Shown in pieces: positions 8,018-16,492 of a stretch of DNA of 64,000 nucleotides. The notes beneath the pieces were generated by a model. It worked only from the letters and a program-made list of their open reading frames with translations, did no database searches and was not told the origin of the DNA. A program made the position numbers and the translations under genes. Source of the stretch: Klebsiella africana. GTDB taxonomy: Bacteria > Pseudomonadota > Gammaproteobacteria > Enterobacterales > Enterobacteriaceae. Position 1 is the stretch's first letter; every line of letters begins with the position of its first letter. The stretch lies in NCBI RefSeq assembly GCF_020526085.1, contig NZ_CP084874.1, positions 1,054,001 through 1,118,000 on the forward strand, given 5' to 3'.

Positions 8018-10600
8018 CTAGACCAGACTCTTCAGACGGTAGATCCACTCCAGCGCCTGACGCGGGGTCAGGGAATCGGGATCAAGATTCTCCAGCGCCT
8101 CAACCGCAGGCGAGGTCTCTTCCGGGGCGGCGAGCAGCGACATCTGCGTGCCGTCGACCTGGGTCGCCGCCGCGTTGGGCGAGATACTCTCCAGCTCGCG
8201 CAGTTTCTGCCGCGCGCGCTTGATCACCTCTTTCGGCACCCCGGCCAGCGCGGCGACCGCCAGGCCATAGCTCTTGCTGGCTGCGCCGTCCTGCACGCTG
8301 TGCATAAAGGCGATGGTGTCGCCATGCTCCAGCGCGTCGAGGTGGACGTTGGCAACACCTTCCATTTTCTCCGGCAGCTGGGTGAGCTCGAAGTAGTGGG
8401 TGGCGAACAGCGTCAGCGCCTTGATTTTGTTGGCCAGATTTTCCGCACAGGCCCACGCCAGCGATAGCCCGTCGTAGGTGGACGTACCGCGGCCAATCTC
8501 ATCCATCAGCACCAGGCTATGCTCGGTGGCGTTGTGCAGGATATTGGCGGTTTCAGTCATCTCCACCATAAAGGTCGAGCGGCCGCTGGCCAGGTCATCC
8601 GCCGCGCCGACGCGGGTGAAGATGCGATCGATGGGCCCGATCTCGACCTTCTGCGCCGGGACGTAGCTGCCGATATAGGCCAGCAGCGCAATCAGCGCGG
8701 TCTGGCGCATATAGGTACTTTTACCGCCCATGTTCGGCCCGGTGATGATCAGCATCCGGCGCTGCGGAGCCAGCTGTAGCGGGTTAGCGATAAACGGCTC
8801 TTTCAGCACCTGCTCGACCACCGGATGGCGGCCTTCGCTGATGCGAATGCCAGGCTTATCGCTAAAGGTCGGGCAGCAGTAGTTCAGGGTTTCCGCGCGT
8901 TCCGCCAGGTTGACCAGCACGTCCAGCTCGGCCAGCGCGCTGGCGCTGGTTTGCAGGTCGGCGAGATGCGGCAGCAGCAGGTCGAACAGCTCGTCATAAA
9001 GCTGTTTTTCCAGCGCCAGCGCTTTGCCCTTGGAGGTCAGCACCTTATCTTCGTATTCCTTCAGCTCAGGAATAATGTAGCGTTCGGCGTTTTTCAGCGT
9101 CTGGCGGCGCACGTAGTGGATCGGCGCGAGGTGGCTCTGGCCGCGGCTGATCTGGATGTAGTAGCCGTGGACGGCGTTGTAGCCGACTTTCAGGGTATCA
9201 AGGCCCAGCCGCTCGCGCTCACGGATCTCCAGCTTATCGAGATAATCGGTGGCGCCATCGGCCAGCGCCCGCCATTCGTCCAGCTCTTCGCTGTAGCCCG
9301 GAGCGATGACCCCGCCATCGCGGACCAGCACCGGCGGGGCGTCGATCACCGCGCGCTCCAGTAGTTCGCGCAGTTCACTGAACTCGCCCATTTTCTCGCG
9401 CAATTTTTGCACCGGCTGACTGTCAACATCGGCCAGCATCTCACGCAGCAGCGGCAGCTGCTGCAGGGCATGACGCATGCGGGCCAGATCGCGCGGTCGG
9501 GCGGTACGCAGTGCCAGACGCGCCAGAATACGCTCCAAATCGCCGACCTGGCGCAGCACCGGCTGCAGCTCGGTATAGCGCTCCTGCAGCGCGCCGATGG
9601 TCTGCTGGCGCTCCACCAGCACGGCGGTATCGCGGACCGGCATATGCAGCCAGCGCTTGAGCATCCGGCTACCCATCGGCGTCACCGTACAGTCGAGTAC
9701 CGAGGCCAGGGTGTTGTCGGTGCCGCCGGCCAGATTCTGGGTGATCTCGAGGTTACGGCGGGTGGCGGCATCCATAATGATGCTGTCCTGCTGGCGTTCC
9801 ATGGTGATGGAACGGATGTGCGGCAGCGAGGTGCGCTGAGTGTCTTTGACATACTGCAGCAGGCAGCCGGCGGCGCACAGGCCGCGTGGGGCGTTTTCGA
9901 CGCCGAAGCCGACCAGATCGCGGGTGCCGAACTGCAGGTTAAGCTGCTGGCGCGCGGTGTCGATTTCAAATTCCCACAGCGGGCGACGGCGCAGACCGCG
10001 GCGGCCCTCGATCAGCGACGATTCGGCAAAATCTTCCGCATACAGCAGTTCCGCCGGATTAGTACGCTGCAGCTCTGCCGCCATGGTTTCGCGGTCGGCC
10101 GGTTCACTCAGGCGAAAGCGCCCGGAGCTGATATCCAGCGTCGCGTAACCAAAGCCCTTGCTGTCCTGCCAGATGGCGGCCAGCAGGTTGTCCTGGCGTT
10201 CCTGCAGCAGCGCTTCATCGCTGATGGTGCCCGGCGTAACGATACGCACCACTTTACGCTCGACCGGTCCCTTGGTGGTGGCCGGGTCGCCAATCTGCTC
10301 GCAAATGGCCACCGACTCGCCCTGATTGACCAGTTTGGCGAGGTAGTTCTCCACGGCGTGGTGGGGGATGCCGGCCATGGGAATCGGTTCGCCCGCGGAG
10401 GCGCCGCGCTTGGTCAGCGAGATATCGAGCAGCTGCGACGCGCGTTTCGCATCGTCATAAAACAGCTCGTAAAAATCCCCCATCCGGTAAAACAGCAGAA
10501 TGTCAGGATGTTGCGCCTTCAGCTTGAGATACTGCTGCATCATTGGCGTATGGTCTGAGAGATCCTTGTCGATAGACTCTTTCATATTGATTTTACTCAT
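8018..10600 (-). CDS. mutS: DNA mismatch repair protein MutS with replaced N-terminus
   Basis: An 860-residue MutS. It binds mismatches and, with MutL and MutH, directs strand-specific repair. The mismatch-binding Phe-x-Glu is in [16 protein letters not shown], the Walker A is [14 protein letters not shown], and the ATPase signature is [21 protein letters not shown]. It ends WIYRLKSLV. From [15 protein letters not shown] onward it is a normal enteric MutS, but the first residues ([15 protein letters not shown]) are not the usual MSTIDNLDA type. Those native codons lie 13 kb away at 23836-23784. The first 47 bases and any promoter therefore come from the inserted element. No strong ribosome site is visible before 10600. 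Catalytic parts are intact; expression level is the open question. Confidence 0.96.
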   Translation of the reverse strand: MSKINMKESIDKDLSDHTPMMQQYLKLKAQHPDILLFYRMGDFYELFYDDAKRASQLLDISLTKRGASAGEPIPMAGIPHHAVENYLAKLVNQGESVAICEQIGDPATTKGPVERKVVRIVTPGTISDEALLQERQDNLLAAIWQDSKGFGYATLDISSGRFRLSEPADRETMAAELQRTNPAELLYAEDFAESSLIEGRRGLRRRPLWEFEIDTARQQLNLQFGTRDLVGFGVENAPRGLCAAGCLLQYVKDTQRTSLPHIRSITMERQQDSIIMDAATRRNLEITQNLAGGTDNTLASVLDCTVTPMGSRMLKRWLHMPVRDTAVLVERQQTIGALQERYTELQPVLRQVGDLERILARLALRTARPRDLARMRHALQQLPLLREMLADVDSQPVQKLREKMGEFSELRELLERAVIDAPPVLVRDGGVIAPGYSEELDEWRALADGATDYLDKLEIRERERLGLDTLKVGYNAVHGYYIQISRGQSHLAPIHYVRRQTLKNAERYIIPELKEYEDKVLTSKGKALALEKQLYDELFDLLLPHLADLQTSASALAELDVLVNLAERAETLNYCCPTFSDKPGIRISEGRHPVVEQVLKEPFIANPLQLAPQRRMLIITGPNMGGKSTYMRQTALIALLAYIGSYVPAQKVEIGPIDRIFTRVGAADDLASGRSTFMVEMTETANILHNATEHSLVLMDEIGRGTSTYDGLSLAWACAENLANKIKALTLFATHYFELTQLPEKMEGVANVHLDALEHGDTIAFMHSVQDGAASKSYGLAVAALAGVPKEVIKRARQKLRELESISPNAAATQVDGTQMSLLAAPEETSPAVEALENLDPDSLTPRQALEWIYRLKSLV
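10527..10553. repeat. Left attachment-site copy (att core) inside mutS
   Basis: Bases 10527-10543 (17 bp, AGATACTGCTGCATCAT) recur exactly at 23784-23800. The match extends to 27 bp with two differences (10544 T/C, 10550 A/G). The repeat lies in codons for the TPMMQQYL region of MutS and marks the left border of the mobile element. Confidence 0.85.
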
Positions 10601-10671
10601 TTTTTAAGTCTTGCGATTACCCATGTGGCCCCATGTGAAACCGCTTTAAACCCATATAAATCGATAAATTT

Positions 10672-10727
10672 GTATACCAGAAGTATACCGGTTAGTATCG
10701 GGTATACACTCTGACTTGCTGGTATAC
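10672..10727. repeat. Four GTATACC repeats before the integrase
   Basis: GTATACC occurs at 10672-10678 and 10683-10689, and its complement GGTATAC at 10701-10707 and 10721-10727. All lie within 60 bp immediately upstream of the integrase start. The two pairs face each other. Such a cluster suits arm-type binding sites of the recombinase or operator sites for the HTH protein that also control int transcription. Just outside, CCATGTG is repeated directly at 10621 and 10631. Confidence 0.55.
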
Positions 10728-10731
10728 ATTT

Positions 10732-12189
10732 ATGAAAATGACACTTACTCAGTCGATTATAATCAATAAGTTATCTATCGACGTGAAACCAGATCTCGAC
10801 CAGCAAGGGCGAGTAGTATACTTACCCAATCCTGAACGAAAGCCGTATATTATCACTGACAACCACAGGGATTCACCCGTAGGTTTCGGTGTCAAAATCA
10901 GTGCCACCAAAAAAACCTATATCATTCAACGACGGGTGGCATCAGCAGACAAGCGACCCTCGACGGGTGGCAAGGCACCGAAACAGGTTATCAGATCTAC
11001 GATTGGTAATGTTTCAGATTTTGCCAACATTGATCAGGCACGCGATTCTGCTCGCAAATTCGTTGAAACTATGAAGTTGACCAGACGAAATCCGAATGCA
11101 GTAAAGCGAGAAGCAGAGGCTTCTGAGCTAACGATCAGTGAAGTTTTTGCGCAATACAGAAGTCATCTTATGGGCAGATCGAAACCGGCAAAGCCCAACA
11201 CATTAAATGTGCTGAACAAAGCCGAAAACCGCCTGAAAGAGTGGGAAAATCTTAGAGTAAAAGATCTGACAGGCAACGAGATATTGCGCAAGTTTGATGA
11301 GATCGCTTCAAGAGCCAGAACTGCGGCAGAGCAGACTTTTCGCTGGGTGAATGTGGCGGTAAGACATGCGATTGAGATCGAAGCGGGAAATGCTCAGACA
11401 CAACAACGACAACCGACACTAAGCTACAACCCTTTCTCAATTCTGACGATACAGAAAAAATTCAGAACCCGTTCACAGCTTGAAGAAAGCTATCGCGCAA
11501 AAGGTGTACGAAACCCACTGTCGCCAAAAGACACCTTGGGGCGATTTTTAACGGCATTGCACAACAAGAGAAGCTTCAACCGCCTGGGATGCGATTATCT
11601 TTTGCTGACTGTTCTGACAGGAGCCAGGAAAGAAGAAACAGCTTCATTGTGCTGGCGAGAAGCTCTGACAGAAGAAGAAGCCAGAACGACCAGCTATGTT
11701 GATCTTGAAAATAGGATAATTCGATTTTACGACACTAAAAACCGCAACGACCATGAACTTCCAATTTGTGATGCTACGAAGCGAATTCTTGAAGACCGAA
11801 GAGATTTAGTCAACGAGACTGAAAAGCGAGCAGATAAACGCAAATGGGTTTTTCCTGCCCGGTCGTCGCGAAGCAAAGTTGGGCACTATTCAGACAGCAA
11901 AAGCCTACGCGAGTATATCTGCCAGGAAGCAGGAATATCGAAGCTGGGGATGCACGACCTGCGAAGAACCTTTGGTCGTGTTGCAGAAGGGCTCACTTCA
12001 TATTCTGTGGTGAAAAGGTTGCTCAACCATCGCAATACCACTGATCCTACTGAACGGTATGCAATGCCTGATAATGATCGAATTTATGAGGCACTTCAAA
12101 GTATTGAGCTCCATATGCTTATGACTGCACCAGAGTTGTATAATACACTTCTGGCTTCGGCGAAATATCAACCATTGCCAACAAATTAG
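10732..12189 (+). CDS. Tyrosine recombinase (integrase) of the mutS element
   Basis: A 485-residue site-specific recombinase. The catalytic residues are visible in order: Arg in LLTVLTGARKEETASL (about residue 298), HDLRR in GMHDLRRTFGRV (about 408), the second His in KRLLNHRNTTD (about 431) and the nucleophile Tyr in TERYAMPD (about 443). The N-terminal half has an SAM-like core-binding region (about 140-230) and an N-terminal arm-binding part. It lies 130 bp from the mutS junction and reads away from it. It presumably integrates and excises the element at the 17-bp mutS att core. Confidence 0.92.
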   Translation: MKMTLTQSIIINKLSIDVKPDLDQQGRVVYLPNPERKPYIITDNHRDSPVGFGVKISATKKTYIIQRRVASADKRPSTGGKAPKQVIRSTIGNVSDFANIDQARDSARKFVETMKLTRRNPNAVKREAEASELTISEVFAQYRSHLMGRSKPAKPNTLNVLNKAENRLKEWENLRVKDLTGNEILRKFDEIASRARTAAEQTFRWVNVAVRHAIEIEAGNAQTQQRQPTLSYNPFSILTIQKKFRTRSQLEESYRAKGVRNPLSPKDTLGRFLTALHNKRSFNRLGCDYLLLTVLTGARKEETASLCWREALTEEEARTTSYVDLENRIIRFYDTKNRNDHELPICDATKRILEDRRDLVNETEKRADKRKWVFPARSSRSKVGHYSDSKSLREYICQEAGISKLGMHDLRRTFGRVAEGLTSYSVVKRLLNHRNTTDPTERYAMPDNDRIYEALQSIELHMLMTAPELYNTLLASAKYQPLPTN

Positions 12190-12200
12190 GGGAACAGGGA

Positions 12201-12785
12201 ATGAGTGCAATCGATACTTTAAGGGAGCATGCCGAAGTATGGCGGCTATTTGGTAGTATGCCAGATGATGCAACCCTGAGTGCTGAGGTTTCGGCTCTTT
12301 ATCTTGGTGTAAGTGTCAAAACATTGGCTCGTTATCGCCAGACTGGTAATGGCCCTGCTTATATCCAATATCAGGCAGAAGACAGCAAAGCAAGGAATCA
12401 ACGAGTAAATTATCTTTTAGGTGATTTAAGAACATGGCGTGATCGTCATAAGGTCAGCAGCACAATGGAGGCTGCACAGGTCCGTGGACTGGCTTTTACT
12501 TCGTTGGTTGACTTTATCGAACCGGAACCTTTCTGGACTATTGATAATAAAATTTATTCACATGTTCTTACTGTTTCTGACGAAATATTCAAGGAACTAT
12601 TAAATACAAGCCGTGCAGAAGTTATCTGGATCTCTGTGGAAAAAGTTTTGTCTGAGGACTGGCATACTGCGAGAGAACGGCAGAGATGGAATGATCTGTT
12701 TGTTGGGGTTATGACAGGATTGGTAGATGCTTGTGTGGCTGAGCAGGAGAGGCATGTATTGTATGAAGAATTTTTGCAATCATAA
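12201..12785 (+). CDS. AlpA/HTH_17-like DNA-binding protein, possible excision factor or regulator
   Basis: A 194-residue protein starting 11 bp after int, probably in one transcript. Residues about 25-85 look like an HTH_17/AlpA-type domain (ATLSAEVSALYLGVSVKTLA, RQTGNGPAYIQYQ, then YLLGDLRTWRDRHK), the pattern found in excisionase-like regulators. The C-terminal half (about 100-194) is not recognised. Its position suggests a recombination directionality factor or repressor of the element. Confidence 0.65.
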   Translation: MSAIDTLREHAEVWRLFGSMPDDATLSAEVSALYLGVSVKTLARYRQTGNGPAYIQYQAEDSKARNQRVNYLLGDLRTWRDRHKVSSTMEAAQVRGLAFTSLVDFIEPEPFWTIDNKIYSHVLTVSDEIFKELLNTSRAEVIWISVEKVLSEDWHTARERQRWNDLFVGVMTGLVDACVAEQERHVLYEEFLQS

Positions 12786-12943
12786 TTTAATTTCTATTTT
12801 TTTGTTATTTTGAATAAGTTTATTATTGGTTATGCTCAGTGTAATAATATTCAGTTAATTATGGATTACAAAGAGTAAATAATTTGAAAATTCAATATCG
12901 TAGCACATATATCTTTTAATCTTTTATCATTCCGGAGTTAACT

Positions 12944-13927
12944 ATGAGTATTGACTCACGATTTGAAAAATTCATGCTTTCATTACCTTCAATAGAAAGC
13001 ATAGATTCAATAGAATTGAGTGAGGAACTCAGAAAAGAGAAAAAGGCTGATTATTTGGGAATGGGAAGGAAGATCATTTTTGAACAAAAATGTATAACAC
13101 AAGAGCAATCTCAAAAAATCGAACTTGAGTTAGAGCAATATGTCAATGACGAAAACTATCCTGTTTTCTATGGTGAAAGGGATTTCAATTTAGTCATAAA
13201 AGATCTTCCTAATAGTGAAGATATCAAAAACAGAGTATTTGTTCGAATTACAAAATTACTTGAGTCATATTTGAGTCAGGCATGTAAACAAATAGAATCA
13301 TCTAAAAATATTTTTAATTTAGATAATTCAGTTGGTGTGCTTGTCATTTTAAATGAGAAAATAAAAATATTATCACCAGATTTAGTTGTTTACCGATTAC
13401 AACAAAGAATGAAAGAAAAAAAAGATGGAGAGTATAGATTTAACTCTATTGACTATATAATATTTATATCTGAAACACATGAGATAAACGGTAATCCAGT
13501 TGTGATTATTTTAGAAGGTTCTAATGCGGCTAAGAACCCTGCAGAAATTAATGAATATTTGAATTATATTGCTAATGGGTGGTCTCAATTTAATGGTCGT
13601 AATACTATGAAAATTGACAATGCCAGAGATTTATTCATTAATTTAGAAGAGAAAGAAGAGCCTAAATCAAATAGTTTAACTCGCACTGATGAAAGAAAAC
13701 TATGGTATCGTAAAAACCGATATATGAAAGATTGGTCAGATGATAAAGTTTTAAAGGCGGCGGTTGATCATATGAACAAAATAATGCCATTTATTTTGAA
13801 AAATGGACCAAAATTACCAGTGGATAAGTTAGGTGAGCTAATGTTGGCATTTGGTGATTTTATTGAAGAGTCCAACATGCGTGGCTTAGATCTAAAAGGA
13901 CTTAATAACCTTTTCACGGATAAGTGA
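12944..13927 (+). CDS. Unknown cargo protein with a PD-(D/E)XK-like motif
   Basis: A 327-residue, Lys- and Glu-rich protein coded in strongly AT-rich DNA, with GGAG before the ATG. Near the N-terminus, KADYLGMGRKIIFEQKCIT has the spacing of a D...ExK nuclease core (Asp at about 36, Glu and Lys at about 47-49). After it come a helical segment (EQSQKIELELEQYV), a strand-helix GVLVILNEKIKILSPDLVVYRL and a second region VVIILEGSNAAKNPAEINEYL. I do not recognise a named family. A nuclease-like fold is an inference from one motif. It stands alone, so it may be a defence or element-maintenance gene. Confidence 0.5.
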   Translation: MSIDSRFEKFMLSLPSIESIDSIELSEELRKEKKADYLGMGRKIIFEQKCITQEQSQKIELELEQYVNDENYPVFYGERDFNLVIKDLPNSEDIKNRVFVRITKLLESYLSQACKQIESSKNIFNLDNSVGVLVILNEKIKILSPDLVVYRLQQRMKEKKDGEYRFNSIDYIIFISETHEINGNPVVIILEGSNAAKNPAEINEYLNYIANGWSQFNGRNTMKIDNARDLFINLEEKEEPKSNSLTRTDERKLWYRKNRYMKDWSDDKVLKAAVDHMNKIMPFILKNGPKLPVDKLGELMLAFGDFIEESNMRGLDLKGLNNLFTDK

Positions 13928-14054
13928 TTTTTAAAGATATCAAATATAATATATTATAATTGTTGCCATTTTTTGTAACTAATTAAAAATGGCAACCTTT
14001 TTAGTATTGTTTTTATCATTCTAGATATATATATTTTAGTACTGTGAGATTTAT

Positions 14055-14570
14055 TCACGATTGTTTTTTTCTAACACTATAAAAACTAAATGAGTTATCA
14101 AAGTCCTCTGTTTCTGCTTTGGATCTCTTGAATTTACCCATTTGCTCCTCATTAAATTTATGAGGAATCCCTTTTACACATAAATTAGAGTTCAAATAAA
14201 CATGATCGTCTTCTGCATTTCGAATCAATATTTTCTTTTCGAATAATTCTTTGAATGCTCTTGAAACATTAGATTTTTGTAGTCCTAAATCTTTTGCTAC
14301 CCTTGATTGAGAGAAATTAACAAGAATATTACCATAATCAATGATTGAAAAAAGATAAATAATTATCCGAAAAGAAGTTGGTGTTAGCTTCATTTTTGCC
14401 AGAGTGCCGATATTTGTTTTAAAGATCATGGAAAAATCATCCTTAAAGGAGGTTTTCCTTTTATTACTGGCTTTAATTCTAAGTTCTTCTAAATCGTCTA
14501 ATGATACGTCTAATGCTTCTGCAATCGCGGATTTTTGTTCTCTGGTTAGAATAACATTTGTATTTATCAT
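14055..14570 (-). CDS. RepL-like winged-helix protein (possible replication initiator)
   Basis: A 171-residue protein with AAGGAG before the ATG. The middle (about residues 60-140) reads LTPTSFRIIIYLFSIIDYGN, then SQSRVAKDLGLQKSNVSRAF, KELFEKKILIR and YLNSNLCVKGIP. That order (conserved LTP start, winged HTH, then an N-x-N/K-G strand) is like plasmid RepL-type initiators and other phage/plasmid wHTH proteins. The N-terminus (TREQKSAIAEALDVSLDDLEEL) looks like a small helical capping domain. If it is an initiator, the excised circle could replicate. A transcriptional regulator is the alternative. Confidence 0.5.
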   Translation of the reverse strand: MINTNVILTREQKSAIAEALDVSLDDLEELRIKASNKRKTSFKDDFSMIFKTNIGTLAKMKLTPTSFRIIIYLFSIIDYGNILVNFSQSRVAKDLGLQKSNVSRAFKELFEKKILIRNAEDDHVYLNSNLCVKGIPHKFNEEQMGKFKRSKAETEDFDNSFSFYSVRKKQS

Positions 14571-14784
14571 ATTATCTCCTTTTGTTGTTTATCTGATAAT
14601 ATATATTGCATATTTTATTTAATTGTCAAATTTTTATTCACAAAAACACAAATTATTTTATCTATATTGATATATGGAGTATTAAAATAAATACTATGGG
14701 TGGTAGATTTAATGTTTCAGGTTATAAAGTAAATAAATTTACTTCATGGAAATCATTACCGCTCATCTGATGTAATATTATGAT

Positions 14785-14877
14785 TTACTTAGTTTTATTT
14801 TGTTTGTCTTTCGCAAGATAAAAGATAAATAAAGAAATAAGAAACCATAGCATTACAATACTAATTGGATCTGCCAT
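14785..14877 (-). CDS. 30-residue hydrophobic membrane peptide (possible type I toxin)
   Basis: A short open frame encodes MADPISIVMLWFLISLFI followed by FYLAKDKQNKTK and a TAA stop. It is one transmembrane helix of about 18 residues with a Lys-rich tail, the shape of small type I toxins and of small regulatory membrane peptides. It sits in an otherwise non-coding part of the element. The Shine-Dalgarno is weak (AAGAC), as in toxins kept poorly translated. The divergent hairpin and T-run region at 14943-14994 overlaps its presumed 5' leader. Confidence 0.45.
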   Translation of the reverse strand: MADPISIVMLWFLISLFIFYLAKDKQNKTK

Positions 14878-14934
14878 ATTGTCTTGCTTGATTCAATATC
14901 GAATATATCCATTATGCTTATGTGTATAAATGTA

Positions 14935-14994
14935 ATGAAGTCTGCGCAACTTCAGTGTTGCGCCATTGGACTTCGGTCATCATTATTTTTTTTT
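14935..14994 (+). ncRNA. Candidate small RNA end with hairpins and T-run
   Basis: GCGCAAC (14944-14950) pairs with GTTGCGC (14957-14963). A second small hairpin with a TTCG loop follows (GACTTCGGTC, about 14969-14978), and the stretch ends in nine T's (14986-14994). It lies opposite the likely leader of the 14785-14877 peptide gene, so it could be its antisense RNA. The promoter is not obvious: a TTGATT-like -35 and TATGCT-like -10 exist at 14888 and 14913, but with wide spacing. Confidence 0.35.
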
Positions 14995-15060
14995 GGACTA
15001 AATGTAAATAATCACGCTATATACAGATATCTGGAGTTAAATGAATGAGCAAGGTTGTCG

Positions 15061-15300
15061 CAGAAGAGCTTAGATATCAGAATAACTGAAAATCATTGTA
15101 TTACATGATTATAAAAACCGGCTTTCGCCGAAAACCTCTGGAAAATTATTTCTACTTCAGCGAGTGAGTGCTTTGTGCACTCAGCGGTGCTGCAAGAAAG
15201 TCCGTAGAGAAGTATAAACCAATATCTTCGTATCAGTATACGGGGCGTAAGCCAGTGCGAAGCACTTTGTCATAAATATCCGTCGAAGGTTTTTTATTAA
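15061..15300. other. Gene-free structured stretch of the element
   Basis: No gene is visible between the peptide at 14877 and the gene at 15483. This part is less AT-rich than its flanks and has several hairpins: GGCTTTCGCC (15119-15128), TGAGTGC/GCACTCA (15165-15171 with 15177-15183) and AGTGC-GAA-GCACT (15254-15266). It could be an origin of replication, a transfer site or a structured RNA. The position between the RepL-like gene and the next gene favours an origin or leader. Bases 15301-15482 are AT-rich promoter-like sequence. Confidence 0.35.
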
Positions 15301-15482
15301 TTGGTTTTAAATTCGATTAAAGGAGCATCGTTTTTAACTTAAATATATTATTCTTTTGTTTTCCATAAGCGAGATAAAAATCATTTCTCATTAGTAATGA
15401 CATAAAAATATTTTGTTTTAGATGTTGACTTTTTATGTTGGCATGATAGTACTTGATTATAAAACTAAAAAAGGATCAAGCT

Positions 15483-15908
15483 ATGTGCAATAATATTACT
15501 CTTTCTCAGGAAGAAAAATTTATCAAGTTGATTGATAAATATATCACTCAGCATCGTGATCATACTATCAATGCTGTTTTTTACCGAAAGCTGTATGTGC
15601 TTTTCGTCGGATATCATCTTAAATATTATTACTCAAGTAAGCAATACTGCAACTCGTGTTTTCATGTGGATAATATTATGCAGATGTTCACAGGTGTAGT
15701 TTCTTCACTCAAGGCTAATGTGCTAACAAAGCTCAACAATAGTCATACAATGCTTCATTGCTTGAACGGGCTTGTGGATTACATTTCCGCTAACCTCATG
15801 GAGGTTGAACAACTCTATGCAGATTTACTGGCGCAATATGAAAGGAAAAGTATTTCTCATTCGTTGGATTTTATACCACCACCTATGGGTGGCAGAAAAA
15901 GACTGTGA
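15483..15908 (+). CDS. Unknown 141-residue protein of the element
   Basis: A protein beginning MCNNITLSQEEKFIKLIDKY. The ATG at 15483 has AAAGGA ten bases upstream and is preferred to an in-frame TTG at 15453. It is helix-rich and polar with no TM segment, several Cys (CNNI, QYCNSCFHV) and a C-terminal PPPMGGRKRL. I recognise no family. The AT-rich codon use matches the element. It stands alone on the plus strand after the hairpin-rich stretch. Confidence 0.6.
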   Translation: MCNNITLSQEEKFIKLIDKYITQHRDHTINAVFYRKLYVLFVGYHLKYYYSSKQYCNSCFHVDNIMQMFTGVVSSLKANVLTKLNNSHTMLHCLNGLVDYISANLMEVEQLYADLLAQYERKSISHSLDFIPPPMGGRKRL

Positions 15909-16040
15909 GAATACGGGAATAAGAGTTATTCGGAACTTTCAGTTCAAATTAATTAGCGGGTAAGAAAAGCAGGAGTTGGTTATCCAAGCTCCTGCCTGAA
16001 TGAAGAATTTGCTGAAATTTTACTTATTATGGGATTTATT

Positions 16041-16313
16041 TTATTGAATAAACAGAACCCTGTCTGCATAGATTTTTTTAAGTATACATATAAGAACAAT
16101 ACAGCTTACGAAAAACGTAATGACTGAGACTGGAGTGTTTCCGGTCAATGAAAATGCTAACCATGCGAGACCGAACGCCACGAATTGAAATAGAAATGCC
16201 ACTATGACCGGGCTTTCGCCATAGACCACTTTTGCATGGCATCCAATGCATATTTTTACACCGTGGGGACTTTCCTTAAAGCAGAAGGGGCATCGAACTG
16301 TCTGGTTACTCAT
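16041..16313 (-). CDS. Small zinc-ribbon membrane protein
   Basis: A 90-residue protein. The N-terminal half has two Cys pairs (VRCPFCFKES and KICIGCHAKVVYG) that would bind one zinc. The C-terminal half has two hydrophobic helices (about residues 33-56 and 62-80), so it is an inner-membrane protein with a cytoplasmic zinc ribbon. Similar small proteins occur widely in genomic islands without a known function. It lies upstream of nothing obvious and 180 bp from the relaxase stop. Confidence 0.65.
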   Translation of the reverse strand: MSNQTVRCPFCFKESPHGVKICIGCHAKVVYGESPVIVAFLFQFVAFGLAWLAFSLTGNTPVSVITFFVSCIVLICILKKIYADRVLFIQ

Positions 16314-16492
16314 TGTGACTCCGTGGCCTAAATTAAGTTGATGTCTTTTTGACCATTCTCGATGAATAATTCTCTTTAGTAAAATTGCTTGTACCGATCG
16401 ATGATTATCATGTGATAGATTTTAACTATCATAATCAAAATAATGATCTGTATAAACGATCAATAATTTATTGACTAAATTACATTTGTGAA

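Noticed and set aside
10527..10553. tRNA-type attachment site
   Set aside because: The att core is coding sequence of mutS and no tRNA gene is present in the window.
9407..10558. 383-codon plus-strand open frame across mutS
   Set aside because: It is antisense to intact mutS codons, low in hydrophobic pattern and rich in Gln/His/Arg as expected for a reverse-frame artefact of GC-rich coding DNA.
15041..15088. Very short open frames with GGAG upstream (15041 and 15045)
   Set aside because: They encode only 10 and 14 residues with no pattern; a leader peptide cannot be excluded but is not supported.
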